This document shows, piece after piece, positions 35,555 to 44,206 of a stretch of 64,000 nt of DNA (its first letter is position 1; each line of letters begins with the position of its first letter). The notes beneath the pieces were generated by a model that saw only the letters and a program-made list of their open reading frames with translations, searched no databases and was not told where the DNA came from. Source of the DNA: CAVSUZ01 sp963791885. GTDB lineage: Bacteria > Pseudomonadota > Alphaproteobacteria > Acetobacterales > Acetobacteraceae. The stretch covers positions 2,247,543 through 2,311,542 of the forward strand of contig CAWBUL010000005.1 in NCBI GenBank assembly GCA_963791885.1. Direction: 5' to 3'. The translations under genes and the position numbers were made by a program.

Positions 35555-36703
35555 TTATCGTACCCCAAGGCCCCGCGCGATAATCCCCCGCAGGATCTCC
35601 CGCGTGCCGCCGCGCAGGCTGAACGACGGCGCGTGCATCATCGTGTAAGCCAGCACCGCGCAGAAATCCCGCGTCGAGGTCGCATCCGGCTCCGCCTCCA
35701 CCAATCCGCGCGCCACCTCCGGAATCTCCTGCTCCACCAGCGCACCGAGGTCCTTCACCAGCGCCGCCTGCAACGCCGGATCCTCGCCCGCCTGCAGCAT
35801 GCCGGCGACCGAACGCGACATCCGCCGCAGCACCACGATGTGCGCCACCAGCCGCCCGATCGCCGCCTTCGCGGCGTCCGAAGGATCCGGTCCCAACGCG
35901 CGCACCAGCTCCACCAGCAACGTAAAGGACGACAGGAATCGTTCCGGCCCGCTGCGCTCGAACGCCAGTTCCCCGGTCACCTGCTTCCACCCGTCGCCCA
36001 ACTGTCCGAGCAATGCTGACGCCGGCAGGAACACGTCCTGGAATGCCACCTCGTTGAAATGATGCTCGCCGGTCAGGGCCAGGATCGGCCGGATCGAAAT
36101 CCCCGGCGTGGGCAAATCGACGATGAACTGGCTGAACCCGCCATGCCGATCCTCACCGTTCGTTCCGGTGCGGCAGAACAGGATCATGTAATGCGCGATA
36201 TGCGCGTGGGACGTCCAAACCTTCGTCCCGTTCACCACGAACCCACCATCCACCGGAACCGCCCGAGTCCGCACCGAGGCCAGATCCGATCCGGTATCCG
36301 GCTCGCTCATGCCGATGCAGAAGTAACAGTCGCCCCGTGCGATGCGCGGCAGGATCGCGCTCTTCTGCGCCTCCGTCCCAGAGCGCAGGATCGCCGGGCC
36401 GCTCTGCCGGTCGGCGATCCAGTGGGCCCCGACCGGAGCGCCCGCTGCCAGCATCTCCTCCAGCACGACGTAGCGCTCCAGCGCGGTGCGCTCATGCCCG
36501 CCATAAGCGCGAGGCCAGGTCATGCCGATCCAGCCATGCTCGCCCATTGTTCGGCTGAACGCCGGATCGGCACCGGTCCAGCTCTCCGCCCGCTCCAACG
36601 GCGTGCGGTCCTTCAGCGCCTCCGCCAGGAACGCCCTCAGCTCGGCCCGCAATGCGCTCTCCTGCGGCGTCTCCTCCGGCGGCGGGGCAAACCGCAACTC
36701 CAT
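35555..36703 (-). CDS. Acyl-CoA dehydrogenase
   Basis: A 382-residue FAD enzyme: GWIGMTWPRAYGGHERTALE, CIGMSEPDTGSDLASVRTRA (FAD/substrate region), GFVVNGTKVWTSHAHIAHYM, FLPASALLGQLGDGWKQV, and a C-terminal TREILRGIIARGLG. It forms the enoyl-CoA bond, feeding the hydratase encoded 25 bp downstream. The chain-length preference cannot be read. The preceding hydrolase gene ends 4 bp from its start, so a lipid/ester catabolic operon 37720-34731 is likely. Confidence 0.9.
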   Translation of the reverse strand: MELRFAPPPEETPQESALRAELRAFLAEALKDRTPLERAESWTGADPAFSRTMGEHGWIGMTWPRAYGGHERTALERYVVLEEMLAAGAPVGAHWIADRQSGPAILRSGTEAQKSAILPRIARGDCYFCIGMSEPDTGSDLASVRTRAVPVDGGFVVNGTKVWTSHAHIAHYMILFCRTGTNGEDRHGGFSQFIVDLPTPGISIRPILALTGEHHFNEVAFQDVFLPASALLGQLGDGWKQVTGELAFERSGPERFLSSFTLLVELVRALGPDPSDAAKAAIGRLVAHIVVLRRMSRSVAGMLQAGEDPALQAALVKDLGALVEQEIPEVARGLVEAEPDATSTRDFCAVLAYTMMHAPSFSLRGGTREILRGIIARGLGVR

Positions 36704-36706
36704 CCG

Positions 36707-37720
36707 TCAGGCGCCCTTCTGCAGCCAAACCTCCGCCGCCTTTTCCGCACCCGAGGGCAACGGCGCGTTCGGATTTTTCATCCACGCCAGGATGTCGTCG
36801 ATCGGCACGTTGCGCTGCAGATCGCGCAGCATCAGGTGATAGTCATCCGGGTAATACGCGATGGTCTCGTTGGGGCGCAGGTGATCCCAGGCCGCCCGCA
36901 TCGCCCGCTTCGGCACCAGCTCGTCCTTGCCCCCGTACAGGAACAGCGCATGCGCATCGAAATACGGTGCGGCCGCCAGCGCATCACTCATCAGCTTCAC
37001 CAGCCCCGCCACCGCATCCATCCGCGTATGGTGGATGGTCAGCGGATCGGTGGAAAGCCGCACCAAGGCGGCATGATTGTCGCTGGCCTTCACATGCGCC
37101 ACCGCCCCGGTGAACGTCATCCCGGGAAACAGCCGCACGCCAAACCACAGACCCGTGCGCTCGAAGACATTCATCTCCGACCTACCCCACACGGCGGGCG
37201 ACACCAGGATATACCCCGCCACCTTCGGCGGATGGGGATCGGTCGCCAGGCACATCAGCACCGCCCCGCCCATGCTCTCGCCCATCGCGAACACCGGCAC
37301 GCCGGGATGCGCCCGATGCACCAGGCGGAACATCTGCCGGGCGTCGTCCACCAGCGTCTGCGTGCCCGGCCAGAACCCGCGCTGAGGCGTCGCCCCGAAC
37401 CCGCGCTGGTCCGGGCTGATGATCTCCACGCCGGCCGCAGTGAAGCCGCTGGCCGGCAACTCCCACGCATCCCGGCTGTCATTCATCCCGTGCAACGCCA
37501 GGATGATGGCCTTGGGCGGTCCATCCGGCTTCCACACGCGGTAATCCAAATGCGTCCCGTCCGGCATCACGAACGCCCCGGCCGTTTCCGCCGCCGGATC
37601 GATCGCCGGCCCTTCGGGAACGAATTCGGCGCTGCAGCTGCCCAAAAGCAGCAGGACCAGGACCAGGGAGAAAAGGCGACAGCGCAACGCGGTTGAACTC
37701 ACGGCCCCTATCGCTATCAT
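36707..37720 (-). CDS. Alpha/beta hydrolase lipoprotein (monoacylglycerol-lipase-like)
   Basis: A 337-residue protein. A lipoprotein signal (FSLVLVLLLLGSC, lipobox LGSC) is followed by AIILALHGMNDSRDAWELPA, ISPDQRGFGATPQRG, nucleophile FAMGESMGGAVLM, an Asp candidate in LYGGKDELVPKRAM and a His candidate in YPDDYHLMLRDL. This is the lysophospholipase/monoglyceride lipase type. It would release fatty acids at the inner or outer membrane, fitting the acyl-CoA genes downstream. ATG at 37720 preferred over 37756. Confidence 0.82.
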   Translation of the reverse strand: MIAIGAVSSTALRCRLFSLVLVLLLLGSCSAEFVPEGPAIDPAAETAGAFVMPDGTHLDYRVWKPDGPPKAIILALHGMNDSRDAWELPASGFTAAGVEIISPDQRGFGATPQRGFWPGTQTLVDDARQMFRLVHRAHPGVPVFAMGESMGGAVLMCLATDPHPPKVAGYILVSPAVWGRSEMNVFERTGLWFGVRLFPGMTFTGAVAHVKASDNHAALVRLSTDPLTIHHTRMDAVAGLVKLMSDALAAAPYFDAHALFLYGGKDELVPKRAMRAAWDHLRPNETIAYYPDDYHLMLRDLQRNVPIDDILAWMKNPNAPLPSGAEKAAEVWLQKGA

Positions 37721-37758
37721 TCCAGTGATTTCCGCGCCAACAGAAGGATTGTCCATTC

Positions 37759-37956
37759 ATGCCGGAGGGGCCGACGGCCACACCGCCGATCGAGACCATT
37801 TACGTGGACGACCGGGTGGTCGCTTGCGATGGTGGCGATGGCCCGTTGGGCCATCCACGCGTCTTCCTGCGCATCGAGAACCGGCAGGTCGTATGCCCCT
37901 ATTGCTCGCGCCTGTTCATCCTGAATGAAGGAGCCGGCCACGCCAGCGGACATTGA
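37759..37956 (+). CDS. Zinc-finger (zf-CHCC) protein
   Basis: A 65-residue protein with the CHCC zinc-binding pattern: VACDGGDGPLGHPRVFLRIE, then VVCPYCSRLFIL. Related to the NDUFS6 zinc finger and common before polA or in core clusters of alphaproteobacteria. It overlaps the polA start by 32 bp, so the two are probably co-expressed. Function unknown. Confidence 0.82.
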   Translation: MPEGPTATPPIETIYVDDRVVACDGGDGPLGHPRVFLRIENRQVVCPYCSRLFILNEGAGHASGH

Positions 37957-40729
37957 GACCTCCGTTGCCGCCGCACCCGAAACCGAGGATCGGCCGCTTC
38001 ATCTGATCCTGATCGACGGATCGGGCTTCATCTTCCGCGCCTTCCACGCGCTGCCGCCCATGACGCGGGAAGACGGCGTGCCCGTGAACGCCGTGTTCGG
38101 CTTCACCAACATGCTGGCCAAGCTGCTGCGCGAGCAGGTGGGAACGCATATCGCGGTGGTGTTCGACGCGGGGCGGATGACGTTCCGGAACCGGCTCTAC
38201 GAAGACTACAAGGCCCACCGCCCGCCGCCGCCCGACGACCTAGTCCCGCAATTCGCACTCGTGCGCGAAGCCACCGACGCATTCTGCGTGCCCGCTGTCG
38301 AGCTGGCGGACTGGGAAGCCGATGACCTGATCGCCTCCTACGCCCGCGCCGCCGAGGAACAGGGCGGGCAGGTCACCATCGTGTCCTCCGACAAGGACCT
38401 GATGCAGCTGATCCGCCCCGGCGTGGAAATGCTGGACCCCATCAAGCAGAAGCCCATCGGCCCAGCCGAGGTGATGGAAAAGTTCGGCGTCCCGCCGGAG
38501 AAGATGCGCGACGTCCAGGCGCTGATCGGCGACAGCACCGACAACGTGCCCGGCGTTCCCGGTATCGGCCCCAAGCGTGCCGCCGAGCTGATCAACGAAT
38601 TCGGCGATCTGGAGACGGTGTTGGCCGCCGCCCCGGCGATGAAGCCGGGCAAGCGCCGCGACATCCTGATCGAGAGCGCGGACAAGGCGCGGCTATCGCG
38701 TGAACTCGTCACCTTGCACGATGACGTGCCGCTTCCCGTGCCTGTGGACCAGCTCGTCGCCTGCCCGCCCGACCGGCCGAAGCTTGCTGCCTGGCTCATG
38801 GCGATGGGCTTCCGCAGCATCCTGACGCGCCTGACCCCCGAGGTAGCCGAGGCGCAGCGGCAGGAAAAAACCCAGGTCGATGCAGAACAGGCGGCTCAGA
38901 CGGCAGCGGAGGAAGCAGCTGCCGGGTTCGGCCCGTATGAAACCGTCAGCGACGGCGAGGCTCTGTCGCGCTGGATCGCCCGCGCCCACGAGGGCGGCAT
39001 GGTCGCCATCCAGGCGATGACCGACGGCACTGATCCGCTGCGCGCGCATCTGGTCGGCCTCTCGCTCGCCACGGCCATCGGCACCGCCTGCTACATCCCG
39101 CTCGGCCATGAATCGCTCGACCCGCATATCTCCCGCGCGGAGTTGCAGGCGCTTCTGACGCCGTTGCTGGCCGATGAATCCGTCCTGAAGATCTTCCAAG
39201 ACTCGAAGTTTCATCTGGCCGCATTGGCGACTGCCGGCTTCCCGCTCGTCACACCGGTCGATTGTGCCACGCTGATCGCCTACACCCAGGAAGCCGGGCT
39301 GCACGGCCACGACCTGGAGGAGCTAACCCAGCTCCATCTCGGCCATACGCTGACCAGCGCCGATTCAGTGACCGGCTCCGGCCGTGCCCGCCTCACCTTC
39401 GCCGCAGCCCCCTTGGATCGCGTCGCCGCCTACGCCGCCGAGCGTGCCGACGCCACGTTCCGCCTCTGGTGCACCATGCGTCCCCGCCTGCGCTTCGCCC
39501 GCGCCCTGGCGCTGTACGAACAAGTCGAACGCCGCCTGATTCCCGTGCTGCTCGACATGGAACGCGCCGGCATCGAGGTGGACGCCGACGAACTCCGCCG
39601 CATCTCCGCCGATTTCGAATCCCGCATGGGCGTGATGCAGCTGGAGATTTTCCGTCTCGCCGGGCACGAGTTCAATCTCGGCAGCACCAAGCAGATCGGC
39701 GAAGTATTGTTCGATGAAATGAAACTCCCGGGCGGCCGCCGCACCAAGACCGGCGCCTACGGTACCGACGCTGCCATCCTTCAGGATCTTGCCGATCAGG
39801 GCCATCCGCTGCCCGCGCTCGTGCTTGATTGGCGGCAATTGCAGAAGCTGAAATCGACCTACACCGACGCACTGATCACAGAGATCAATCCCGACACACA
39901 CCGCGTCCACACCAGCTTCGCCATGGCCGTCACCACCACCGGCCGCCTGTCCTCCAACGATCCGAACTTGCAGAACATCCCGATCCGCACGGAAGAAGGA
40001 ACCCGCATCCGCCGCGCCTTCATCGCCGCGCCCCGCCACGTCCTTGTCAGCGCCGACTACTCCCAGATCGAGCTTCGCCTGCTCGCCCATGTCGCCGACA
40101 TCCCGCCGCTGCGCGACAGCTTCCGCAACGGCGAGGACATCCACACCCGCACCGCCAGCGAGGTCTTCGGCGTCCCCATGCAGGGCATGGACTCCGCCAC
40201 CCGCCGCCGCGCCAAGGCGATCAATTTCGGCATCATTTATGGCATCAGCGCCTTCGGCCTCGGCCGCCAGCTCGGCATCGCGCCGGGGGAGGCCAAAGGT
40301 TACATTGATGCCTATTTTGAGCGTTACCCCGGCATCCGCACCTACATGGAACGCGCCAAGGAAGAAGCACGCATCCACGGCTTCGTCACCACGCTCTTCG
40401 GCCGTAAATGCTGGATACCCGGCATCGGCGAAAAGAACCCAGCGAAGCGCGGATATGCCGAGCGCCAGGCGATCAACGCGCCGCTGCAAGGCGGCGCCGC
40501 CGATATCATCAAGCGCGCTATGGTCCGCCTTCCCAAAGCTCTCGCCGACGCCGGCCTCCGCTCACGCCTGCTCCTTCAGGTGCACGACGAACTTCTGTTT
40601 GAAGCGCCGGAGGATGAAGCCGACCAACTCACCACGATCGCCCGCGAGGTGATGGAAAGTGCCGTCCATCTCGACGTGCCGCTGGTGGTGGAAACCGGCC
40701 ACGGCCATTCCTGGGCGGAGGCGCACTGA
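37925..40729 (+). CDS. polA: DNA polymerase I with apparently dead 3'-5' exonuclease site
   Basis: A 934-residue protein. The 5'-3' exonuclease (about 20-310) is intact: LILIDGSGFIFRAFHA, ADDLIASYARAAEEQGG, GDSTDNVPGVPGIGPKRA. The polymerase domain has motif A DYSQIELRLLAHV, motif B RRRAKAINFGIIYG and motif C VHDELLFE. The central 3'-5' exonuclease fold is kept, but its acidic residues are not. The region equal to E. coli DTE reads QAM, the later Asp in NLKYD reads DSKFH, and AAED reads AAER. Proofreading is therefore likely absent, as in Taq. Confidence 0.95.
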   Translation: MKEPATPADIETSVAAAPETEDRPLHLILIDGSGFIFRAFHALPPMTREDGVPVNAVFGFTNMLAKLLREQVGTHIAVVFDAGRMTFRNRLYEDYKAHRPPPPDDLVPQFALVREATDAFCVPAVELADWEADDLIASYARAAEEQGGQVTIVSSDKDLMQLIRPGVEMLDPIKQKPIGPAEVMEKFGVPPEKMRDVQALIGDSTDNVPGVPGIGPKRAAELINEFGDLETVLAAAPAMKPGKRRDILIESADKARLSRELVTLHDDVPLPVPVDQLVACPPDRPKLAAWLMAMGFRSILTRLTPEVAEAQRQEKTQVDAEQAAQTAAEEAAAGFGPYETVSDGEALSRWIARAHEGGMVAIQAMTDGTDPLRAHLVGLSLATAIGTACYIPLGHESLDPHISRAELQALLTPLLADESVLKIFQDSKFHLAALATAGFPLVTPVDCATLIAYTQEAGLHGHDLEELTQLHLGHTLTSADSVTGSGRARLTFAAAPLDRVAAYAAERADATFRLWCTMRPRLRFARALALYEQVERRLIPVLLDMERAGIEVDADELRRISADFESRMGVMQLEIFRLAGHEFNLGSTKQIGEVLFDEMKLPGGRRTKTGAYGTDAAILQDLADQGHPLPALVLDWRQLQKLKSTYTDALITEINPDTHRVHTSFAMAVTTTGRLSSNDPNLQNIPIRTEEGTRIRRAFIAAPRHVLVSADYSQIELRLLAHVADIPPLRDSFRNGEDIHTRTASEVFGVPMQGMDSATRRRAKAINFGIIYGISAFGLGRQLGIAPGEAKGYIDAYFERYPGIRTYMERAKEEARIHGFVTTLFGRKCWIPGIGEKNPAKRGYAERQAINAPLQGGAADIIKRAMVRLPKALADAGLRSRLLLQVHDELLFEAPEDEADQLTTIAREVMESAVHLDVPLVVETGHGHSWAEAH

Positions 40730-40732
40730 AGC

Positions 40733-41260
40733 ATGAGCGCATCGCTGAAACCGTTGTATGTGGAAGAGTTCCTCGCCTGGGAACGCGCGCAACCCGAGCG
40801 TTACGAATTCGACGGTATCCAGCCCGTCGCCATGACCGGAGGCGGGCAGCACGTCCGCATCATCACCCGCCTGATCGTCGCTCTTGGTACCCGCGTGAAG
40901 CCGCCATGCGAGGTCTTCGGCACGGACCTGAAAGTGCAGCCTGTCGGTCGCATTCGTTACCCGGACGCCAGTGTTGTTTGCAGCGATGGAAATGATACCG
41001 ACGAGATCATCGAACCGACCGCCGTCTTTGAGGTGGTCTCACCGTCAACCGCACTGACGGATCGGCGGGTGAAGCCCGCCGAATACGCATCCATTCCTGA
41101 CCTTGCTGTTTACGTGCTACTTGAACAGGACCGGCCGGAAGCCACCGTCATGCGCCGAAGCACTGGCTGGGAACCGGAAACGGTCGCAGGCACAGATGCA
41201 ATGCTCGCGCTGCCGGAGATCGGGGTAGGCGTGGCGATGCGCGAGATTTACGACCGGTAA
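40733..41260 (+). CDS. Uma2 family endonuclease-like protein (DUF820)
   Basis: A 175-residue protein with the Uma2/PD-(D/E)xK-like pattern: FLAWERAQPERYEFDGIQPV, RYPDASVVC and AVFEVVSPSTALTDRR, keeping the expected Asp and Glu. These proteins are abundant in cyanobacteria and some proteobacteria; the role is uncertain. It starts 3 bp after the polA stop, so transcription may be shared. The 220 bp between its stop and the IS66 element hold no gene I can support. Confidence 0.82.
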   Translation: MSASLKPLYVEEFLAWERAQPERYEFDGIQPVAMTGGGQHVRIITRLIVALGTRVKPPCEVFGTDLKVQPVGRIRYPDASVVCSDGNDTDEIIEPTAVFEVVSPSTALTDRRVKPAEYASIPDLAVYVLLEQDRPEATVMRRSTGWEPETVAGTDAMLALPEIGVGVAMREIYDR

Positions 41261-41497
41261 GCAATATATCGCGTTTCCGGGAGCAGGTCACTCGACCCCG
41301 GAAGCGGACGTTGGTCGTACCTGCGCACCGGGCAGCCACGAACGTTCTCCTGTTTCTCATTCCGCGCCTCGAACCCACCGTCAGTGAATGGCGCGAGCTG
41401 GCCGCGGGCCGATTCTCCGCTTGTCAATACTCTTCCGCGACGGCGTCGGCTGGCAGAACAGCGCAGCGCGGGAACGAGTGGACAGTAAGCGGTGGCT

Positions 41498-43039
41498 TCA
41501 GCCCACGTGAGCCCAGGGGAGCAGCTGGTCGAGCTTTGACATGGGCCAGTGCTGGGCGATTTTGGTGAGGACATCGGTCAGATAACGCTGTGGCTCGACA
41601 CCGTTCGACTTGCAGGTTTCGACGAGCGAGGCGATCAGTCCCCAGGCAGCTGCTCCCTCATCATGGCCGGCGAACAGGGCATTCTTGCGGTTCAGCGTGA
41701 TTGGGCGAATGGCTCGCTCGACCGTATTGTTATCGATTTCGATGGTGCCGTCATCGAGGAACCGCGTCAGCCCGTCACGACGCTTGAGACCGTAGCGGAT
41801 GATTTCTGCCATTTTGCCGCTCTGGGGCAGGAGCGGCAGCTTCTGCTCCAACCAACGGAACAGATCGTCGATGAGTGGCACGGTCCTGACCTGACGCGCG
41901 GCACGACGTTCCTCGGCACTCCGACCACGGAGCTCGGTCTCGATCTGGTAAAGCGCGGCGATTCGATTCAGGACCTCGGCAGCGATCGGCGCAGACCCGC
42001 CCTTGTTGATGTCAAAGAAGTCTCTTCGCCAATGTGCCCAGCAAAGAGCCAGGTCCAAGGGATCTTCCTTCCGACGGCCATCGGTCAGGGCGTTATAGCC
42101 GGTGTATCCGTCCACCTGGAGAACGCCCTTGAAGCCGCGGAGTGCCTGACGCGCATATTCCCCAGCACGGCCTGGTGCATAAACGTAGACGACGCCGGGA
42201 GGATCAGGGCCGTTCCATGGCCGATCGTCGCGAGCGATTGCCCACAGATAGCCGGTCTTTGTCTTGCCACGCCCAGGATCGAGCACGGGCACCGTCGTTT
42301 CATCGCAGAACAACTTGGTCGATCGTTTCAGCAACTCCAGCATGCGCGCGACGATCGGCCTCAAGGCAAAGGCGCTGCGCCCCACCCAATCGGCCAGACA
42401 GGAGCGATCGATCCTGATGCCTTGGCGCTGCAGGATCTGGTGCTGGCGATACAACGGCAGATGGTCGGCATATTTGCTGACCAGGACATGGGCCAGCACC
42501 GCCTCGGTGGGTAGGCCAGCTTCGATGATATGCGGCGGCGTCGGTGCCTGGCTAACGCCCTCGCGACACGAGCGGCAGCCATATTTCGGCCGACGGGTCA
42601 CGAGGACACGATGCTGGGCAGGGATAACGTCAAGGCGCTCCGATTTGTCCTCACCGATGACATGCAATGCTCCACCGCAGCAGGGGCAGATCTGGATCTC
42701 GGGCTCGATGACGATTTCGACGCGCGGCAAATGATCAGGCAGATCACCGCGCTTGACGCCGTGGCGTCTGACACGCGTCGCGTCCTGGCTCTCCGCCTTG
42801 GCCTTTGCCGCGGCAATTCCCGTCTCGAGATCCTCAAGGCCAAGCGCCATCTGCTCTGGCGGAAGCTGTTCCGAACTCTTGCCATACTGACGGCGAATAT
42901 ATTTATCGAGGATGCGCTCAAGCCGCTCGATCTCTTCGTCACGATGCGATAGCGCTACTTCCTTCTCGGCCAGACTTGCCGTCAGGCGCTCGATCAGCGC
43001 ATGAGCCTCAGCAAGATTTTGCGGCAGAGCGGCATCCAT
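41498..43039 (-). CDS. tnpC: IS66 transposase TnpC
   Basis: A 513-residue IS66 transposase. It has an N-terminal Leu-zipper region (ALIERLTASLAEKEVALSHR), a zinc-binding CPCCGGALHVIGED, then the DDE core with FCDETTVPVLDPGRGKTKTG, DGYTGYNAL and EIDNNTVERAIRPI (Glu). Intact length and motifs. It is the catalytic protein; the two upstream small proteins are needed for movement in known members. Confidence 0.95.
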   Translation of the reverse strand: MDAALPQNLAEAHALIERLTASLAEKEVALSHRDEEIERLERILDKYIRRQYGKSSEQLPPEQMALGLEDLETGIAAAKAKAESQDATRVRRHGVKRGDLPDHLPRVEIVIEPEIQICPCCGGALHVIGEDKSERLDVIPAQHRVLVTRRPKYGCRSCREGVSQAPTPPHIIEAGLPTEAVLAHVLVSKYADHLPLYRQHQILQRQGIRIDRSCLADWVGRSAFALRPIVARMLELLKRSTKLFCDETTVPVLDPGRGKTKTGYLWAIARDDRPWNGPDPPGVVYVYAPGRAGEYARQALRGFKGVLQVDGYTGYNALTDGRRKEDPLDLALCWAHWRRDFFDINKGGSAPIAAEVLNRIAALYQIETELRGRSAEERRAARQVRTVPLIDDLFRWLEQKLPLLPQSGKMAEIIRYGLKRRDGLTRFLDDGTIEIDNNTVERAIRPITLNRKNALFAGHDEGAAAWGLIASLVETCKSNGVEPQRYLTDVLTKIAQHWPMSKLDQLLPWAHVG

Positions 43040-43106
43040 GGCGACTCGAGTGAATCACATTCCGACCGATTTGTGATCACCAATATCGTGTGTGAGCATC
43101 GAGCGA

Positions 43107-43460
43107 TCACAGCACTTCCTGCGGCGCACGCACACGCCGCACATGCACGCGCGTCCAATCGAGACCTTCGAATAACGTGGTCAATTGTGCCGGTGACAGA
43201 CGCATCACGCCTGCCTCAATCCGAGGCCAGCGGAACTTGCCATCCTCCAGACGCTTGGAGATCAACACTATGCCCGTGCCGTCCCAGAAGATCATCTTGA
43301 TCCTGTCCGCGCGGCGCGCCCTGAAGACGTAAACAACGCCCGAATAAGGATCGGTGCCCAGTTCCTCTTTGACGATGGCAGCCAGGCCATCGATGCCTTT
43401 GCGGAAGTCGACGGGTTGGACCGCAACCATCACCCGAACAGGACCGGTCGGAAAGATCAC
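43107..43460 (-). CDS. tnpB: IS66 accessory protein TnpB
   Basis: A 117-residue protein with the IS66 Orf2 pattern: VMVAVQPVDFRKGIDGLAAI, DPYSGVVYVFRARRADRIKM and IFWDGTGIVLISKRLEDGKF. It overlaps the tnpA stop by 4 bp. It is needed alongside TnpC in studied IS66 elements; its molecular job is not known. Confidence 0.94.
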   Translation of the reverse strand: MIFPTGPVRVMVAVQPVDFRKGIDGLAAIVKEELGTDPYSGVVYVFRARRADRIKMIFWDGTGIVLISKRLEDGKFRWPRIEAGVMRLSPAQLTTLFEGLDWTRVHVRRVRAPQEVL

Positions 43461-43885
43461 CTGGCGGCCTTGAGTGCCCGGATGATCCTCTCAACCAGTG
43501 CAGCATCAGCACCACCGTTGACCCAAACCGCAATCGGGCCTGCCTCGATCTCGATGATCGGAATCACCCCAGCAGGCTCCGGTTTGCTCTTCGGCGGCAA
43601 GGGTCCGGCAGCCTCGACCGTGGCAAAGGCTGGGCCGCCACTGAGAACAAGAGACCCCTCGCGGGCGGCTTTCCGCCAAGCGTAGATCTGTGACGGCAGG
43701 ACATCGTGACGGCGAGCAACCTGCGACACAATCGCGCCATGCACCACACTCTCAGCGACAATCCGTGCCTTCGCCTCATCCGACCAACGGCGCCGGCGCT
43801 CCGCACCACTCAGAATTTCAATCCGTCGCGGTCGCTCCACAGACGAACCGTCGTTAACCACGTCCATAACATCAGCTCCTGCCAA
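43457..43885 (-). CDS. tnpA: IS66 accessory protein TnpA
   Basis: A 142-residue protein with a helix-turn-helix of the IS66 Orf1/IS3 OrfA kind: RRRWSDEAKARIVAESVVHG and VARRHDVLPSQIYAWRKAAR. A second start (MDVVND) lies six codons in. First gene of the IS66 operon, 61 bp inside the right end. Confidence 0.92.
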   Translation of the reverse strand: MAGADVMDVVNDGSSVERPRRIEILSGAERRRRWSDEAKARIVAESVVHGAIVSQVARRHDVLPSQIYAWRKAAREGSLVLSGGPAFATVEAAGPLPPKSKPEPAGVIPIIEIEAGPIAVWVNGGADAALVERIIRALKAAR

Positions 43886-43964
43886 CAGGACGACAAACTT
43901 GCCTCAGCTGACATTCACAAACGACGTGCCCCGTGCCACCGCTTACAGTGGACATGATGTATAA

Positions 43965-44124
43965 GCAAACCCAACGATCAAATATGTCGAGGGTTTCGAG
44001 AGCGTCTCCGATTTCGAAAATGTACGTGCCGAAATGGTTCGCCACGGCTATACGCAGGAGGAGATCGCGAAGGCTTTCGGCGGCAATTTGGATGCGCGTG
44101 TTCCGCGAGGCTTGGAACAGCTGA
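43965..44124 (+). pseudogene. C-terminal remnant of membrane dipeptidase (peptidase M19)
   Basis: A short plus-strand stretch reads NPTIKYVEGFESVSDFENVR then MVRHGYTQEEIAKAFGGN, matching the end of M19 dipeptidases. The final WMRVFREAWNS follows only if one T is removed from the TTT at about 44090. The rest of the gene is not found on the other side of the IS66 element (before 41485), so it was lost by deletion rather than simply split. The 80 bp that follow to 44206 contain nothing assigned. Confidence 0.6.
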
Positions 44125-44206
44125 AGTTTTGGGTTGGGTCAAAGCGCTGCGGATGAGACTCAGGGCCGATCTTGGTTTGATGCAATGTGAAGCCCTGGAA
44201 CGCGCT

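Larger units (their letters stand above)
41485..43946 (-). mobile_element. IS66-family insertion sequence
   Basis: A 2462-bp element. Inverted ends GTAAGCGGTGGC (41485-41496) and GCCACCGCTTAC (43935-43946) match perfectly over 12 bp. The octamer AGTGGACA lies directly outside both ends (41477-41484 and 43947-43954), a perfect 8-bp duplication as IS66 makes. It carries tnpA, tnpB and tnpC in the usual order. All frames are open, so the copy looks recent and possibly active. Confidence 0.96.

Noticed and set aside
36059..37696. 545-residue plus-strand open frame
   Set aside because: It runs antisense across both the acyl-CoA dehydrogenase and the lipoprotein hydrolase, both clearly real, and reads as Arg/His/Pro-rich text.
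41261..41484. N-terminal part of the M19 dipeptidase left of IS66
   Set aside because: No frame in this stretch resembles the missing part of a dipeptidase, so the IS66 did not simply split the gene.
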